DNA of 64,000 nt from Planctomyces sp. SH-PL62 (GCF_001610895.1 NZ_CP011273.1:3100001-3164000); one strand, 5' to 3'; shown: positions 1 to 9,381, counted from the first letter of the stretch. A program made the numbers and translations. The notes: generated from the letters alone by a model not told the origin.

Positions 1-2
1 TG

Positions 3-1121
3 CCGATCAAGGGCGAACCCGTCGCCATGGCCCTGGCCGACGTCGACGAATCGGGCAAGCCCGCCCTGGTCTACGCGGCCAGGTCCAAGCCGGGGGCCGA
101 CTCCTTCGAACTGCGGGCGATCCGCGCCGACGGGCCCGGCGGGTTCGCCGAGGTCAAGTTCGGCGCGACCGAGTCCGCGCCCCTCGCGGGCCTCTCCGGG
201 GCCCCCACGGCGATCCAGGCCTTCGATGTGAACCACGACGGCGAGACCGATTTCCTGGTCTTCAGCGCCTTTGGCTCGCCGATCCTGCTGCTGGGCCAGA
301 AGGACGAGGCCCTGAAGCCGTTCACCGGCGGCCTCGGCCCGCTCGGCGGCGCGACCCCCGCCGCCCTGACCGTGGCGGACCTGGACGGGCCCGCCCTGAT
401 GGTCGCCCAGAACACCTTCGCCCGCCGCGTCCAGCTCGACGACCAGGGCCAGTGGCAGATCAAGGACCAGTTCAACGCCGCCCGAGGCACGGCCCAGATC
501 CAGGGCGCCGCTGCGCTCGACCTCGACGGCGAGGGCCGCAAGGACGTCGTCCTCCTCGACCGCAGCACCAAGTCGCTCCTGTTCCTGACCCCCAAGGACG
601 GCGTCTACCGCCAGGCCGGCAGCCTCTCCGTGGGGGCGGTCAACTTCGACGGCCTGCACGTCGGCGACTTCGACGGCGACGGACGCGACGACCTCCTGAT
701 CGCCGGGACCGACCGCTTCGCCGTGCTCCAGACCGGGGGACGCGGCCGCCGCCTCAAGGTCATCGCCAGCTACGAGCCTCGCACCGTCGAGGGACGGCTC
801 GGCGACCTCATCGCCGGCGACTTCAACGCCGACGGCGTCGCCGACGTGATCTTCACCGACGTCGCCGAACAGGCCCTGGACGTCGCCACCTTCGACGGCG
901 GCGAGGACCTCCTCCACGCCCTCACCTTCAAGCTCTACGAGCGCAAGTCGTTCCGGGGCGGCGGCGCCTCGTTCGAGCCCCGGGAAATGGCCGCCGGCGA
1001 CGTCGACGGCGACGGCCGCACCGACCTCGTCGTCATCCTCCACGACCGCGTCGTCATCCTCCGCCAGGACCCCGGCCCCGACGAGAAGAAGCCCCCCGAG
1101 ACCGCCGCCGCCCCCCAGTAA
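3..1121 (+). CDS. FG-GAP/VCBS repeat protein, 5'-truncated by window edge
   Basis: This is the C-terminal part of a protein whose reading frame is open to the window edge, so the Met codon at 27 is probably internal. It contains at least five calcium-binding-type VCBS/FG-GAP blades of the pattern D-x-D/N-x-D-G-x-x-D. Examples are DVNHDGETDF (about residue 67 counted from that Met), DFDGDGRDD, DFNADGVAD and DVDGDGRTD. Such blades form beta-propellers in secreted or surface proteins and bind Ca2+ through the Asp-rich loops. No catalytic domain is visible in this part. The tail is Pro/Lys-rich and ends in PPETAAAPQ. The family is secure, but the substrate or ligand cannot be read from the sequence. 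Confidence 0.85.
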   Translation, partial: PIKGEPVAMALADVDESGKPALVYAARSKPGADSFELRAIRADGPGGFAEVKFGATESAPLAGLSGAPTAIQAFDVNHDGETDFLVFSAFGSPILLLGQKDEALKPFTGGLGPLGGATPAALTVADLDGPALMVAQNTFARRVQLDDQGQWQIKDQFNAARGTAQIQGAAALDLDGEGRKDVVLLDRSTKSLLFLTPKDGVYRQAGSLSVGAVNFDGLHVGDFDGDGRDDLLIAGTDRFAVLQTGGRGRRLKVIASYEPRTVEGRLGDLIAGDFNADGVADVIFTDVAEQALDVATFDGGEDLLHALTFKLYERKSFRGGGASFEPREMAAGDVDGDGRTDLVVILHDRVVILRQDPGPDEKKPPETAAAPQ

Positions 1122-1316
1122 CCCCGGGTCGCCCGCCGCGAGCGGGGAAGAGCCGTAGGCCGGATGAGGGCGACGGCCGCCGTCGCATCCCCAGGCCGGC
1201 GCGGGCCTCCGATCGCGCATCACGGTCTCCCACCCTCGCGGGGGAAGACGAGCGCGAGAGCCGTCGGGATTCGCAACCCGGCCGCTTGAAACGCCGACGG
1301 TTTTGGTGCTCAAAAT

Positions 1317-1490
1317 GGTCTTCCCCCTGGCGGGGTAAGACAGACGCCGGAGGCGTCAGATGAGGGGGAGGACGAGCACGGAAGCCGTCGGGATTCGCGG
1401 TCCGTCCGCTCGTACCACCGTCGGTCTTCGTGCTGGTCTTCCCCCTCATCCGGCCCTGCGGGCCACCTTCCCCCGCGAGGGGGGAAGGAC
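1317..1490. repeat. BIME-like intergenic repeat, copy A
   Basis: Two inverted modules face each other. The left module (1317-1379) reads GGTCTTCCCCCTGGCGGGG and ends in GATGAGGGGGAGGACGAGCAC-type sequence. The right module (1430-1490) reads GTGCTGGTCTTCCCCCTCAT, then a CGGCCCTGCGGGCC hairpin, then CCCCCGCGAGGGGGG. Related copies lie at 8486-8645, 18191-18376 and, as a half copy, 42927-42985. The paired-inverted layout in gaps resembles REP/BIME elements. Confidence 0.65.
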
Positions 1491-1532
1491 TTCATGCTTC
1501 CGATCGGAGCGCCCGGGGCTTCGAAACGCGAG

Positions 1533-1558
1533 CGGCCCCGCCGAATTGGGCGGGGCCG
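1533..1558 (-). terminator. GC-rich hairpin after the GH2 gene
   Basis: A perfect 10-bp stem, CGGCCCCGCC / GGCGGGGCCG, closes a 6-nt loop 29 nt beyond the stop codon of the GH2 gene. No clear T-tract follows on the minus strand, so it may stall or stabilise the transcript rather than act as a classical terminator. Confidence 0.4.
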
Positions 1559-1586
1559 TGTCGCGATCGCGGGAGGGCGGATCCGA

Positions 1587-3821
1587 TCAGGGATTGGCCT
1601 GCTTGACCTCGATCACGCCGACGTCGATGTACTGGCCTCCCTTGTCCTGGCGGCAGGAGACGGCGATGACGTTGCGGCCGGCCTTGAGGGCCTGGGCGGC
1701 GTCGGGGCCGAGGGGGACGAGTTCGTAGTTCGACACCCACCGGCCGAGCTTGGCGACGGACTGGCCGTTGAGGAAGATCTCGGCCTCGTCGTCGTGGTGG
1801 ATCGAGAGCCAGATCTGGCCGGTCGGCGCCTCGGCGAGGTCGATTTCCTTGCGGATGCGGATCTCGGGGGTCGTCCACTCGGTGTTGACGACGGTGTTGG
1901 GGGTCTCCTTCGTGCCGAACCCGGAGAGGCCGGACGCCCAGCCGGAGTCGTCGAAGTCGGGCTGGTTCCAGCCCTCGGCGGCGACGTCGTCGGTCGTGTA
2001 CTTCCACTCCTGGGGCGCGGTCTGCGCGGTGGGGATCAGGACGTTCGCCCGCAGCGGCGCCGCCACGTCGTAGAGCGCGGCGTGGGCCTGAGCCACGGCG
2101 TCGACCGGGAACTTCATCACCTCGCGGTCGTAGGTCATGAAGCCGTTGACCTCGATCTCCACGTCGGTCGTCTGGGTGTAGACCGCGGCGCTCAGGCCCA
2201 GGCCGGCGAGCACCTTCAGGCGGTCGACCAGGCCCAGGTAGCGTTCGCCCAGCTCCTCGGGGCTCTTGAAGCTGACGTAGCCCCAGTTCCCCTTCTCCAG
2301 CAGGACGTGGCCCTCGATCGGCAGGCCGAGACCGCCGAACTCGCCCAGCACGGCCGCCCGGTTCTCCTCGAGGGCGGGCATTCCGGGGCCGGGGTAGTTG
2401 TGCATGTCGTTCACGTCGCCCACGCCCTTGTCGGTCCAGCCGCTGGCGTTGTTGACGATCCGGGTGGGGTCGTAATCCTTGGTCCAGGCGACGACGCGCT
2501 CGGTGTCGTGCTGGCCCCAGCCCTCGTTGAACGGCACCCACATGACGATCGACGGATGGTTGTGGAGGGCGTCGACGACGGCCTTCCATTCGACGTCGAA
2601 CTGCTCATGGTCGGCGTCGGTCTTGTTGTCGCCGGAGGGCATGTCCTGCCAGACGAGCAGGCCCATCTCGTCGCAGTAGCGATACCAGCGGGCGGGCTCG
2701 ACCTTCACATGCTTGCGGATCATGTTGAAGTTGAGCTGCTTCGTCACGTCGAGGTCGTACTTGAGGGCCTCGTCGGTCGGGGCGGTGTAGAGGCCGTCCG
2801 GCCACCAGCCCTGGTCGAGCGGGCCGTACTGGAACAGGGGCCGGTCGTTGAGCATCAGCCGGACCACGCCGGCCTCGTCCTTGCCCAGCTCGATCTTCCG
2901 CATCCCGAAGTACGAGCCGACGGCGTCGCCGGCGCCGAGCGTGGCCTTGAGGTCGTAGAGGAAGGGGGAGTCGGGGCCCCAGAGCTTGGGCTCGGCGATG
3001 GCGATCTTGATCGGCTCGCCGGCCGGGCCGGTCCCCTCGGCGATCACGTCGTCGCCGTCGAACACCAACACGCGGACGGCCTCGCCGGGCTCGCCGCCGA
3101 CGACCGTGGGGGTGACGTGGACTTCCCCGGCGTCGACGTCCGGGACGATCTTCAAGGAGTCGATCCGCGCGGCGGGGACGGGCTCCAGCCAGACCGTCTG
3201 CCAGATGCCGGTGACGGGCGTGTACCAGATCCCCTCGGGCTTGAGGACCTGCTTGCCCCGGGGCTGGCCCCCCTGGTCGGTCGGGTCCGTGACCGCGACG
3301 ACGATCTCCTGGCCCGGCTTGCCGAAGTCGAGCGCGTCGGTGACGTCGAAGCTGAACGGATCGTAGCCCCCCTTGTGGCTCCCGACCTCCTTGCCGTTGA
3401 CGGTGACGGTCGCCGCCCAGTCGACGGCCCCGAAGTGGAGCAGGAACCGCGTCCCGGCGGCCGGCTCTTCCAGGGCGAACGTCCGGCGATACCAGAGCGT
3501 CTCGTCGGGCTTGACCCCCTTCTTCACGCCGCTCAGGGCCGATTCGATCGGGAACGGGACGAGGATCGGGCCGTCGAACACGTCGGGCCGGGCGTCGGCC
3601 GTCGGCCGGACGGCGTGGTCCCACAGGCCGTTCAGGTTCGTCCACTTCTCGCGGACGAGCTGGGGACGGGGGTATTCGGAGTGCACGGTGGCCGGGTCGA
3701 CCTGGGCCGCCCATCGGGTCTTGAGCGTGCTCGGGGCGGGCTCCCAGGTCTTCGCGTCGTCGGCGGCGAGGGCGATCGCCGGCGCGGCGGCCAGCAGGGC
3801 GCCCAAGAGGATGCGTCGCAC
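1587..3821 (-). CDS. Glycoside hydrolase family 2 protein (beta-galactosidase/glucuronidase-like)
   Basis: This 744-residue secreted glycosidase has a signal peptide at residues 1-20 (two Arg, then an Ala/Leu core). The GH2 order follows: a sugar-binding jelly-roll at about 50-215, an Ig-like sandwich at about 215-320 and a TIM barrel at about 325-590. The acid/base motif FNEGWGQHD places the candidate catalytic Glu at 433. LGEFGG places the probable nucleophile at Glu494. An extra C-terminal beta-sandwich (about 600-744) resembles a carbohydrate-binding module. GH2 enzymes release beta-linked galactose, mannose or glucuronate, and the exact substrate cannot be inferred. The gene stands alone, upstream of no visible transporter, as is usual for planctomycete polysaccharide degradation. 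Confidence 0.9.
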   Translation of the reverse strand: MRRILLGALLAAAPAIALAADDAKTWEPAPSTLKTRWAAQVDPATVHSEYPRPQLVREKWTNLNGLWDHAVRPTADARPDVFDGPILVPFPIESALSGVKKGVKPDETLWYRRTFALEEPAAGTRFLLHFGAVDWAATVTVNGKEVGSHKGGYDPFSFDVTDALDFGKPGQEIVVAVTDPTDQGGQPRGKQVLKPEGIWYTPVTGIWQTVWLEPVPAARIDSLKIVPDVDAGEVHVTPTVVGGEPGEAVRVLVFDGDDVIAEGTGPAGEPIKIAIAEPKLWGPDSPFLYDLKATLGAGDAVGSYFGMRKIELGKDEAGVVRLMLNDRPLFQYGPLDQGWWPDGLYTAPTDEALKYDLDVTKQLNFNMIRKHVKVEPARWYRYCDEMGLLVWQDMPSGDNKTDADHEQFDVEWKAVVDALHNHPSIVMWVPFNEGWGQHDTERVVAWTKDYDPTRIVNNASGWTDKGVGDVNDMHNYPGPGMPALEENRAAVLGEFGGLGLPIEGHVLLEKGNWGYVSFKSPEELGERYLGLVDRLKVLAGLGLSAAVYTQTTDVEIEVNGFMTYDREVMKFPVDAVAQAHAALYDVAAPLRANVLIPTAQTAPQEWKYTTDDVAAEGWNQPDFDDSGWASGLSGFGTKETPNTVVNTEWTTPEIRIRKEIDLAEAPTGQIWLSIHHDDEAEIFLNGQSVAKLGRWVSNYELVPLGPDAAQALKAGRNVIAVSCRQDKGGQYIDVGVIEVKQANP

Positions 3822-3916
3822 GGGTTGAATCCTTTCCGATTCGAATGCGGTCGGAGACGCCGGCCGTCGCGCCGGTTCGTCTCCGAAGGGGTGGGGGTTC
3901 GATTATCGCACGTAGC

Positions 3917-6900
3917 TCACTCGGTTTCCACGGTCACGGCCATGACGACCGGGGCGGTCTGGTCGTCCCCCTTGACCAGCTCGACGCGGGCCACGGGCTC
4001 GCGACGGGCCGGCTCGACGCGGACGTGCCGAAGCTGCCGACCCCCCAGGTCGAAGGCCAGGTCCGAACCCGGCACGTCGACCACGCGGATGTAGTCCGCG
4101 ATGTGGACGCCGTCGAGCAGGGGGTGGTCCTCCACCTGGCCGTCGGCGTAGTGGAGCCGGACGATCAGGGAGACCGTCTTGCCGGGCTCGCCGCCGTTGT
4201 ACGCCCAGCCGCCGACCCCCCCCAGGATGTGGACGGCCTTCGCGGGCGCGTTGCAGTCCAGCGAGACCGATCGCGGCATCTTGGGGGGAAGCGAGCCGAT
4301 CGGCCCGTTGAGCATGATCGCGTTGGGCGTGCGGTCCCCCCTGGGGTCGATCAGCTGGTACGGGACGCCCTGGAACTCCTTGGGTCCCCAGTCGGGGAAG
4401 ATCAGGCGTTCCACGGGCGACTCGGAGGCGTAGAACATCCCCTTCGTCGTCACGACCGTGGCCGCCTTGCGCAGGTCCAGCGGCAGGAACTTGCCGCGCC
4501 GGGCGAGGAAGGCGAGGAGGTCCCTCAGGTCGGCCTCGCTCACCTGCTTCTCGAAGCCCTCGGGCATGATGGACTTCTTGGAAGCGGTCATCTCGTCGAT
4601 GTCCTCGCGGAGGACGACGTGGGTCTTGGCGTCGGCGTCGAGCAGCTCGACGGCCGTCCTGGACTCCGAGGCCATCAGGCCGTTGATGACCCGGCCGTCG
4701 GTCGTGGCGAGGGTGTACTGGACGAAATTCCCCTCGACGCTCCGGCTGGGGTCGACGATGTGGACGAGCAGCTCGGAGCGCGGGTGCGACGCCATGCCGC
4801 TGAGGTCCGGGCCCACGTCCCCCCCCTCGCCGCCGTGCTTGTGGCACTTGGCGCACTGCTCGACGAAGACCTTCTTGCCGTGCTCCGGGTCGCCCCCTTC
4901 GAGCACGACCCTGGCGAGCTGGTCGACGACGGCCTGGCGATCGGCGTCGGGCAGGGCGCCTCCCTGGGCGATGAGCCGGGCGGCCTTCTCGGCCAGGGCC
5001 TTGTCGGGATGGGCCGCCAGGGCCTGCTTCTGGTCGAGCGTGAAGTCGTCCCAGCCGAGCCGGCCCGCCTCGACGGCGACGAGCAAATCGGCCGTCCAGT
5101 CGGCCCGGCCTAGCAGGGCGCGGACGGTCGCCGCGCGGGTCGCGGGGGTCATCCGGGGAAGGCCGTCCAGCAGGGCCTCGCCGGCCCCCCGGGCGCGACC
5201 CTTCGCCAGCGCCTCGACCAGCCCGGCGGCCAGCGCGGGGGGCGTGCGGGGGGTGATCCGCTCGACCAGCTCGGCGGCGACGGCGTCGTCCTCGGGGCGA
5301 AGCGCGACGACCTCGCGGGCGGCGGCCAGGCGTTGGTCTTCGGGCTGGGCCTCGTCGGCGATCGCCGCGAGCAGCCTCCGGGCGACGGCCTCCGCCGCCT
5401 CCTTCATGGCCGTGCTCCCCCACTGCGAGCCGAGGAAGACGAGCCGGCCGCGGCCCTCGGACGGGAGCTTGTCGAGCAGCCCGGCGAGGGCCCGCTCGGT
5501 CGCCTCGTCGAGCTTCGGCCGCTTGTCGGCGGGCCAGCCCTTGGCCTCGCCGATCACGACCTGCTGCGCGATCTCCCGGCCGACGGGGGTGAAGGCCGGG
5601 CGGACGAAGGCCTCCAGGACCGCGCCGATCGAGTCGACCGGGCCTCCCCGCGCGTGGTGCTCGGCGACGCGGGCGACGACTTGCAGCATGGCCGGCGAGG
5701 CCTGCCCCGGGGCCCTGGCCTTCGCCGAGGCCGTCGCCATCGCCTTCAGGAACGGCTCGACGTGGGCCGCCGCGGCGCTCGTGGCCGCGTCGGTCAGCCA
5801 GCGGTCGCCTTCGCCGAGGCCGGCGACGAGCGCCTCGGCGATCGCCTCGCCGGCCGTCGGGTCGGTCGGGACGTCGGCCAGGGTCAGGAGCGCCGCCAGC
5901 CGGACCTGGACGTCCGGGTCGGCGAGCGAGCCGGCCGCGAGGATCGCCGCGACGGCCTCGGCGTCTCGGGGAAGGACCTGCAAGGCGGCCCGGCGCACGC
6001 CGGCCGAGGGATGCTTGAGCGCGGAGACGGCCGCCGCTCGAGCCTTGGCGTCGGCGTCGAGGGCGTTCAAACCTCGGAGCGTCCAGAGGGCGTGGATCGC
6101 GCCGGGGTTCAGGCCGATCGCGTCGACCTTCGGGTCGGCCGCCAGGGCGAGCAGGGCGGGGACGACGTCGGCCTTGCCGCGCTCCACCAGGAGCCGCTGG
6201 GCGTGCAGCCGCCAGAACTGGTTGTCGCTCGCCAGCGCGGCGACGAGGCCGTCGGCGTCGACCGGGTCGAGCGGCTTCCAGGCGGCCGGGGGGGCGTCTT
6301 TCCAGGCGATCCGGTGGATCCGGCCGTGGGTCTTGTCTCGGAGCGGGGTCTCGTAGGCGTTCCCCTTGCCGGTCTGGAACCCCTGCGGCGTCGGGTTGTG
6401 CTGGACGATGTAGTTGTACCAGTCGACGACCCAGACGTTGCCGTCGGGGCCGATCTCGGCCATCGTCGGCGCGGTCCATTCGTCGTCGCTGGAGACGAGG
6501 TTCCAGCCGTTGTACGAGGCGAAGTCGCTCCCCTTGGGCTGGAGCGTGAACGTCGCGAGCAGGTGCCCCGTGGGCTCGGCCACGAACGCCGTCTTGTTCC
6601 AGTACGGGGCCGGGTACGCGCGGGCCGTGTAGAGCGCGTGTCCGGCGGCGGCGGTGAAGCCGCCGTGGTGGTCGACCTGGCGGACCTTGTCGGTCTCCGG
6701 GTAGATGTTGTTGGTCGCGGCGATCATCCGCAGCACGCTCGGCGACCAGCCCCGGACCGACTCGTAGTAGCGGTTCGGCACGGCCAGGAAGACGCTCGGG
6801 CAGCCGTTGGCCGTGGACGCGAAAACCAGGCCCTCCTCGCTGAAGCCCAGGCCCCATGAGTTGTTGCTGGTGCTGCGGAGGAACTCCAGCTTCGAGCCGT

Positions 6901-8263
6901 CGGGCTTGAAGCGATAAATCCCCTGGCCGAACTGGTGCCGCTCGCCGCCGACCTCGCCGTCGAACGCGGAGTAGCCGACGATCCCCCAGATCCAGCCGTC
7001 CGGCCCGTAGCGGAGGTTGCTCGGACCGGCGTGGGTGTCCTCGACCCCCCAGCCTGAGAACAGGACCTTGCGGACGTCGGCCTTGCCGTCGCCGTCGGTA
7101 TCCTTGAGGAACAGGGTGTCGGGCGCCTGCAGGACGATCAGGCCGCCGTCGTAATAGCAGAGGCCGGTCGGGATGTTGAGCCCGTCGGCGAAGACGGTGA
7201 ACGTCTCGGCGCGGCCGTCGCCGTCGCGGTCCTCGCAGAGCTTGATCCGGTCGCGGCCCGGAGCGCTTCGGTCCCGCTTGGCGTTGGGATAATCGAAGCT
7301 CTCGGCGATCCAGAGCCGGCCCTGGTGGTCCCAGGTCATGCAGATCGGCTTGGCGATCTCGGGTTCGGCGGCGAACAGCAGGGGCTCGAAGCCCTTGGGG
7401 ACGATCAGGTGCTTGAGCGACTCGGCCGGGTCGAGGGGGGAGGGCATCTTGCGGTAGGGCTCGCCCTGCACCCCCCACTTGTCGGAAGGCAGGTAGTTGG
7501 GGATGTCCGAACCGGCGTCGACGATCTCGGCCGGCTTCAGGCCCGGCGCGACGGTCGGTCGGGAGTCGAACACCGGCTTCCCGGCCGCCCAGCGGATTCC
7601 GCGCTCCAGGAGGGCCTGGAACCCGGGCTGCTCCCACGTGCGGGAGTCGTGGCCGTAGGCGGTGTAGAAGACGCGGCCCTTCCCCTGGGTGCGGGTCCAG
7701 GTGTACGGCTCCTGATCGCGGAGCTGAAGGACGTGGCGGCCCTCGTCGTTGTGCTTCTCGTGGACGTAGGTCTCGTCCCAGGTCTTGAACGGGACCAGTC
7801 CCTTCATGATCGGGTGCTCGGCGTCGACGACCTTGGTTTCGAAGACGCCCGTCTCATGGCTCTTGAACTGGGCGCCGATCAGGGCGACGCACTCCGGCGA
7901 GTTGCGGAAGCAGAACGAGGCGCAGTGGACCGGGACGAAGCCGCCGCCGTTCTCGACGTACTCCACCAGCGCCTTCGCCTGCGCCGGGGCGATCTCGTCG
8001 ATGTTGGCGTACAGGAGGAGGGCGTCGTAGCCTTTGAGCGTCTCCGGCTCAAGCGCGGCGACGTCCTCGGTGTAGGTCACGTCGATCCCGCGAAGGGCCA
8101 GGACGGGCGCGATCTGCGCCTCGCGGTCGGCCGGGTCGTGGTGGCCGCGGTCGCCGAGGAAGAGGACGCGGATCGGCGGCGGGGAGTCGGCCCGGACGGT
8201 CGCGGGCGAGGCCGTCAGGGCGACGGCCGCCACGCTCGTCGCGAGCAGCAGGAGGCGCAACAT
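3917..8263 (-). CDS. ThuA - PVC-type membrane-bound dehydrogenase - HEAT - cytochrome c fusion
   Basis: I place the start at 8263 (MLRLLLLATSVAA), because a signal peptide begins there. An in-frame upstream extension to 8368 lacks one. The 1448-residue protein has, in order, a ThuA-like domain (about 25-250), a six-bladed-propeller dehydrogenase domain of the PVC membrane-bound type (about 280-640), HEAT-like helical repeats (about 650-1080), a haem domain with CAKCH near residue 1137 in the planctomycete haem-binding context, and a C-terminal beta-rich domain of about 170 residues. ThuA proteins act on trehalose-type disaccharides, and the propeller-plus-cytochrome part suggests a sugar or alcohol dehydrogenase that passes electrons to its own haem. 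Location is periplasmic or membrane-associated. The substrate is unknown. Confidence 0.88.
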   Translation of the reverse strand: MLRLLLLATSVAAVALTASPATVRADSPPPIRVLFLGDRGHHDPADREAQIAPVLALRGIDVTYTEDVAALEPETLKGYDALLLYANIDEIAPAQAKALVEYVENGGGFVPVHCASFCFRNSPECVALIGAQFKSHETGVFETKVVDAEHPIMKGLVPFKTWDETYVHEKHNDEGRHVLQLRDQEPYTWTRTQGKGRVFYTAYGHDSRTWEQPGFQALLERGIRWAAGKPVFDSRPTVAPGLKPAEIVDAGSDIPNYLPSDKWGVQGEPYRKMPSPLDPAESLKHLIVPKGFEPLLFAAEPEIAKPICMTWDHQGRLWIAESFDYPNAKRDRSAPGRDRIKLCEDRDGDGRAETFTVFADGLNIPTGLCYYDGGLIVLQAPDTLFLKDTDGDGKADVRKVLFSGWGVEDTHAGPSNLRYGPDGWIWGIVGYSAFDGEVGGERHQFGQGIYRFKPDGSKLEFLRSTSNNSWGLGFSEEGLVFASTANGCPSVFLAVPNRYYESVRGWSPSVLRMIAATNNIYPETDKVRQVDHHGGFTAAAGHALYTARAYPAPYWNKTAFVAEPTGHLLATFTLQPKGSDFASYNGWNLVSSDDEWTAPTMAEIGPDGNVWVVDWYNYIVQHNPTPQGFQTGKGNAYETPLRDKTHGRIHRIAWKDAPPAAWKPLDPVDADGLVAALASDNQFWRLHAQRLLVERGKADVVPALLALAADPKVDAIGLNPGAIHALWTLRGLNALDADAKARAAAVSALKHPSAGVRRAALQVLPRDAEAVAAILAAGSLADPDVQVRLAALLTLADVPTDPTAGEAIAEALVAGLGEGDRWLTDAATSAAAAHVEPFLKAMATASAKARAPGQASPAMLQVVARVAEHHARGGPVDSIGAVLEAFVRPAFTPVGREIAQQVVIGEAKGWPADKRPKLDEATERALAGLLDKLPSEGRGRLVFLGSQWGSTAMKEAAEAVARRLLAAIADEAQPEDQRLAAAREVVALRPEDDAVAAELVERITPRTPPALAAGLVEALAKGRARGAGEALLDGLPRMTPATRAATVRALLGRADWTADLLVAVEAGRLGWDDFTLDQKQALAAHPDKALAEKAARLIAQGGALPDADRQAVVDQLARVVLEGGDPEHGKKVFVEQCAKCHKHGGEGGDVGPDLSGMASHPRSELLVHIVDPSRSVEGNFVQYTLATTDGRVINGLMASESRTAVELLDADAKTHVVLREDIDEMTASKKSIMPEGFEKQVSEADLRDLLAFLARRGKFLPLDLRKAATVVTTKGMFYASESPVERLIFPDWGPKEFQGVPYQLIDPRGDRTPNAIMLNGPIGSLPPKMPRSVSLDCNAPAKAVHILGGVGGWAYNGGEPGKTVSLIVRLHYADGQVEDHPLLDGVHIADYIRVVDVPGSDLAFDLGGRQLRHVRVEPARREPVARVELVKGDDQTAPVVMAVTVETE

Positions 8264-8485
8264 GGGGAGATGGCCCTCGCACGGGTCGTTCAGGATGCCG
8301 GTCGAGAAGGGCGGGGCGTCGCGGCATGAGAACGGCGCCTCGACCTCGATTCTAGCGGCGCCCTCCACGGCGGGGGAACGGGCTGGGCCGGCGAGCGCGG
8401 TTTTGACCGCGCGGCGAGCGGCCGGATCGGCTCGAACGCCAAATCCGGGAGACCCTCATCGCGGAAGCGACCTCAGCCCAGACGG

Positions 8486-8645
8486 CTTCTCCTTCCCTCC
8501 TTGTCTCCTGGTGGGAGAAGGTGCCGCGCAGCGGCGGATGAGGAGGACCCTCATCGCGGACGGACTGTAACTCCGGCGGTCCTCGTGCTGGTCCTCCCCC
8601 TCATCCGGCCCTTCGGGCCACCTTCCCCCGCGAGGGGGGAAGGAC
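8486..8645. repeat. BIME-like intergenic repeat, copy B
   Basis: The right module (8585-8645) is almost identical to that of copy A, including the CCCTCATCCGGCCC hairpin arm and CCCCCGCGAGGGGGG. The left module (8486-8551) is a diverged inverted copy that includes GGTGGGAGAAGGTG and GCGGATGAGGAGGA. Confidence 0.6.
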
Positions 8646-8884
8646 GTTATGGAGGCTGCGGACGGGTGCATTCTAAAGGTAGGGGATGCAGCGCCTTCCG
8701 CGAATCGCGCGTCGGCCCGCCGGGGCCTGGGATCGTTGCGAGGTGAGGAGAAAATCGCCGAACGAAGCCAATCGCGGGGCCGGAAATCGTGGCGTAAGAT
8801 ATTGTTTGGTGGGGAGTTGCGGCCGATGGGTTTGATTTTGGGGCGGGGCGAACGAAGCCGATTTCGGGGTCTTCGAAACGTCAG

Positions 8885-8931
8885 CAGGCCGCCCCGGACG
8901 CGCCATGCATGGTGCGTCCGGGGTCGGCCTG
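8885..8931 (-). terminator. Long perfect-stem hairpin downstream of the FlgM-like gene
   Basis: The arms at 8885-8901 and 8914-8931 pair over 17 bp with one bulged T. The interior, CCATGCATGG, is itself a palindrome. It lies 41 nt past the stop of the FlgM-like gene. No T-tract follows on the minus strand, so it could be a transcript-end hairpin or a cruciform. Confidence 0.45.
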
Positions 8932-8971
8932 GTCGTTACGGTTCCCCGTCGAGGAGGGCGATTCCGGGGGC

Positions 8972-9253
8972 TCAGCCGAGGATTTCGGAGAACATCCGGT
9001 CGAGGGCCAGTTCGAGCCGTTCGGGGGTGTCGTAGGTCCCTTCGGCGATCTGGCGTCGGATTTCTTCGACCCGCTCGTGACGGATCTCGGGGAGTCGGCT
9101 GATGCCGTCGAGCATCTGGCCGAGGGGCGAGATTTCGACCTGGTCGCGAGGAGCCCCGGCGTGAACCGTGTTGCCGGCGTCAACGCTGAACGGGGCCAGT
9201 CGCGGGTAGATGGGTTGAGGGCCTTGCGCGCCCCCTGCGCCGAAGATTTCCAT
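8972..9253 (-). CDS. FlgM-like anti-sigma-28 factor family protein
   Basis: This 93-residue protein has a C-terminal helical segment, EIRRQIAEGTYDTPERL followed by ALDRMFSEI, that matches the sigma-binding region of FlgM-type proteins. The N-terminal half is low-complexity and probably disordered. The start is well supported by GGAGG six nt upstream of the ATG. FlgM normally holds sigma-28 until the flagellar hook is complete, but no flagellar gene lies nearby. The assignment rests on the C-terminal motif only, and the protein may regulate another alternative sigma factor. Confidence 0.65.
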   Translation of the reverse strand: MEIFGAGGAQGPQPIYPRLAPFSVDAGNTVHAGAPRDQVEISPLGQMLDGISRLPEIRHERVEEIRRQIAEGTYDTPERLELALDRMFSEILG

Positions 9254-9331
9254 CGTTCGCCTCCAAGTGGGTGCCGTGGCCGAAGGCTTGGGCCTCCGGC
9301 GGATCCGGGTGCCGTTCGATAGTCGGGACGG

Positions 9332-9381
9332 CTGAGATTCTCGTGAGAGCGAGCCGGCTGACGATCAGCCGGGAATCTCAG
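9332..9381 (-). promoter_or_regulatory. Branched inverted-repeat element in the leader of the FlgM-like gene
   Basis: A 9-bp outer stem, CTGAGATTC (9332-9340) / GAATCTCAG (9373-9381), encloses an 8-bp hairpin, CCGGCTGA / TCAGCCGG (9354-9372), and a smaller TCTC/GAGA arm. It sits 79 nt upstream of the FlgM-like start codon and beyond the end of mlaD. It may be a structured leader or the mlaD terminator. Confidence 0.4.

Larger units (their letters stand above)
1122..1586. other. Intergenic gap holding a BIME-like repeat and a hairpin
   Basis: This 465-bp gap between convergent genes has no supported coding frame. The only long frames across it are Arg/Pro-rich shadows. It contains a full copy of the intergenic repeat described next, a partial copy near 1215-1262, and a GC-rich hairpin at 1533-1558. 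Confidence 0.6.
8264..8971. other. Intergenic gap with a BIME-like repeat and a long hairpin
   Basis: About 700 bp without a credible gene. The gap holds repeat copy B, a stretch of moderate AT content at 8740-8880 with no recognisable frame, and the hairpin at 8885-8931. Confidence 0.55.

Noticed and set aside
452-1363. Arg/Pro-rich 303-codon frame on the + strand
   Set aside because: Out-of-frame shadow of the VCBS gene running into repeat DNA.
1494-4094. 866-codon frame on the + strand
   Set aside because: It lies antisense to the GH2 gene, which has motifs and a signal peptide. Its Val/Gly/Asp-rich composition is typical of a GC-rich shadow.
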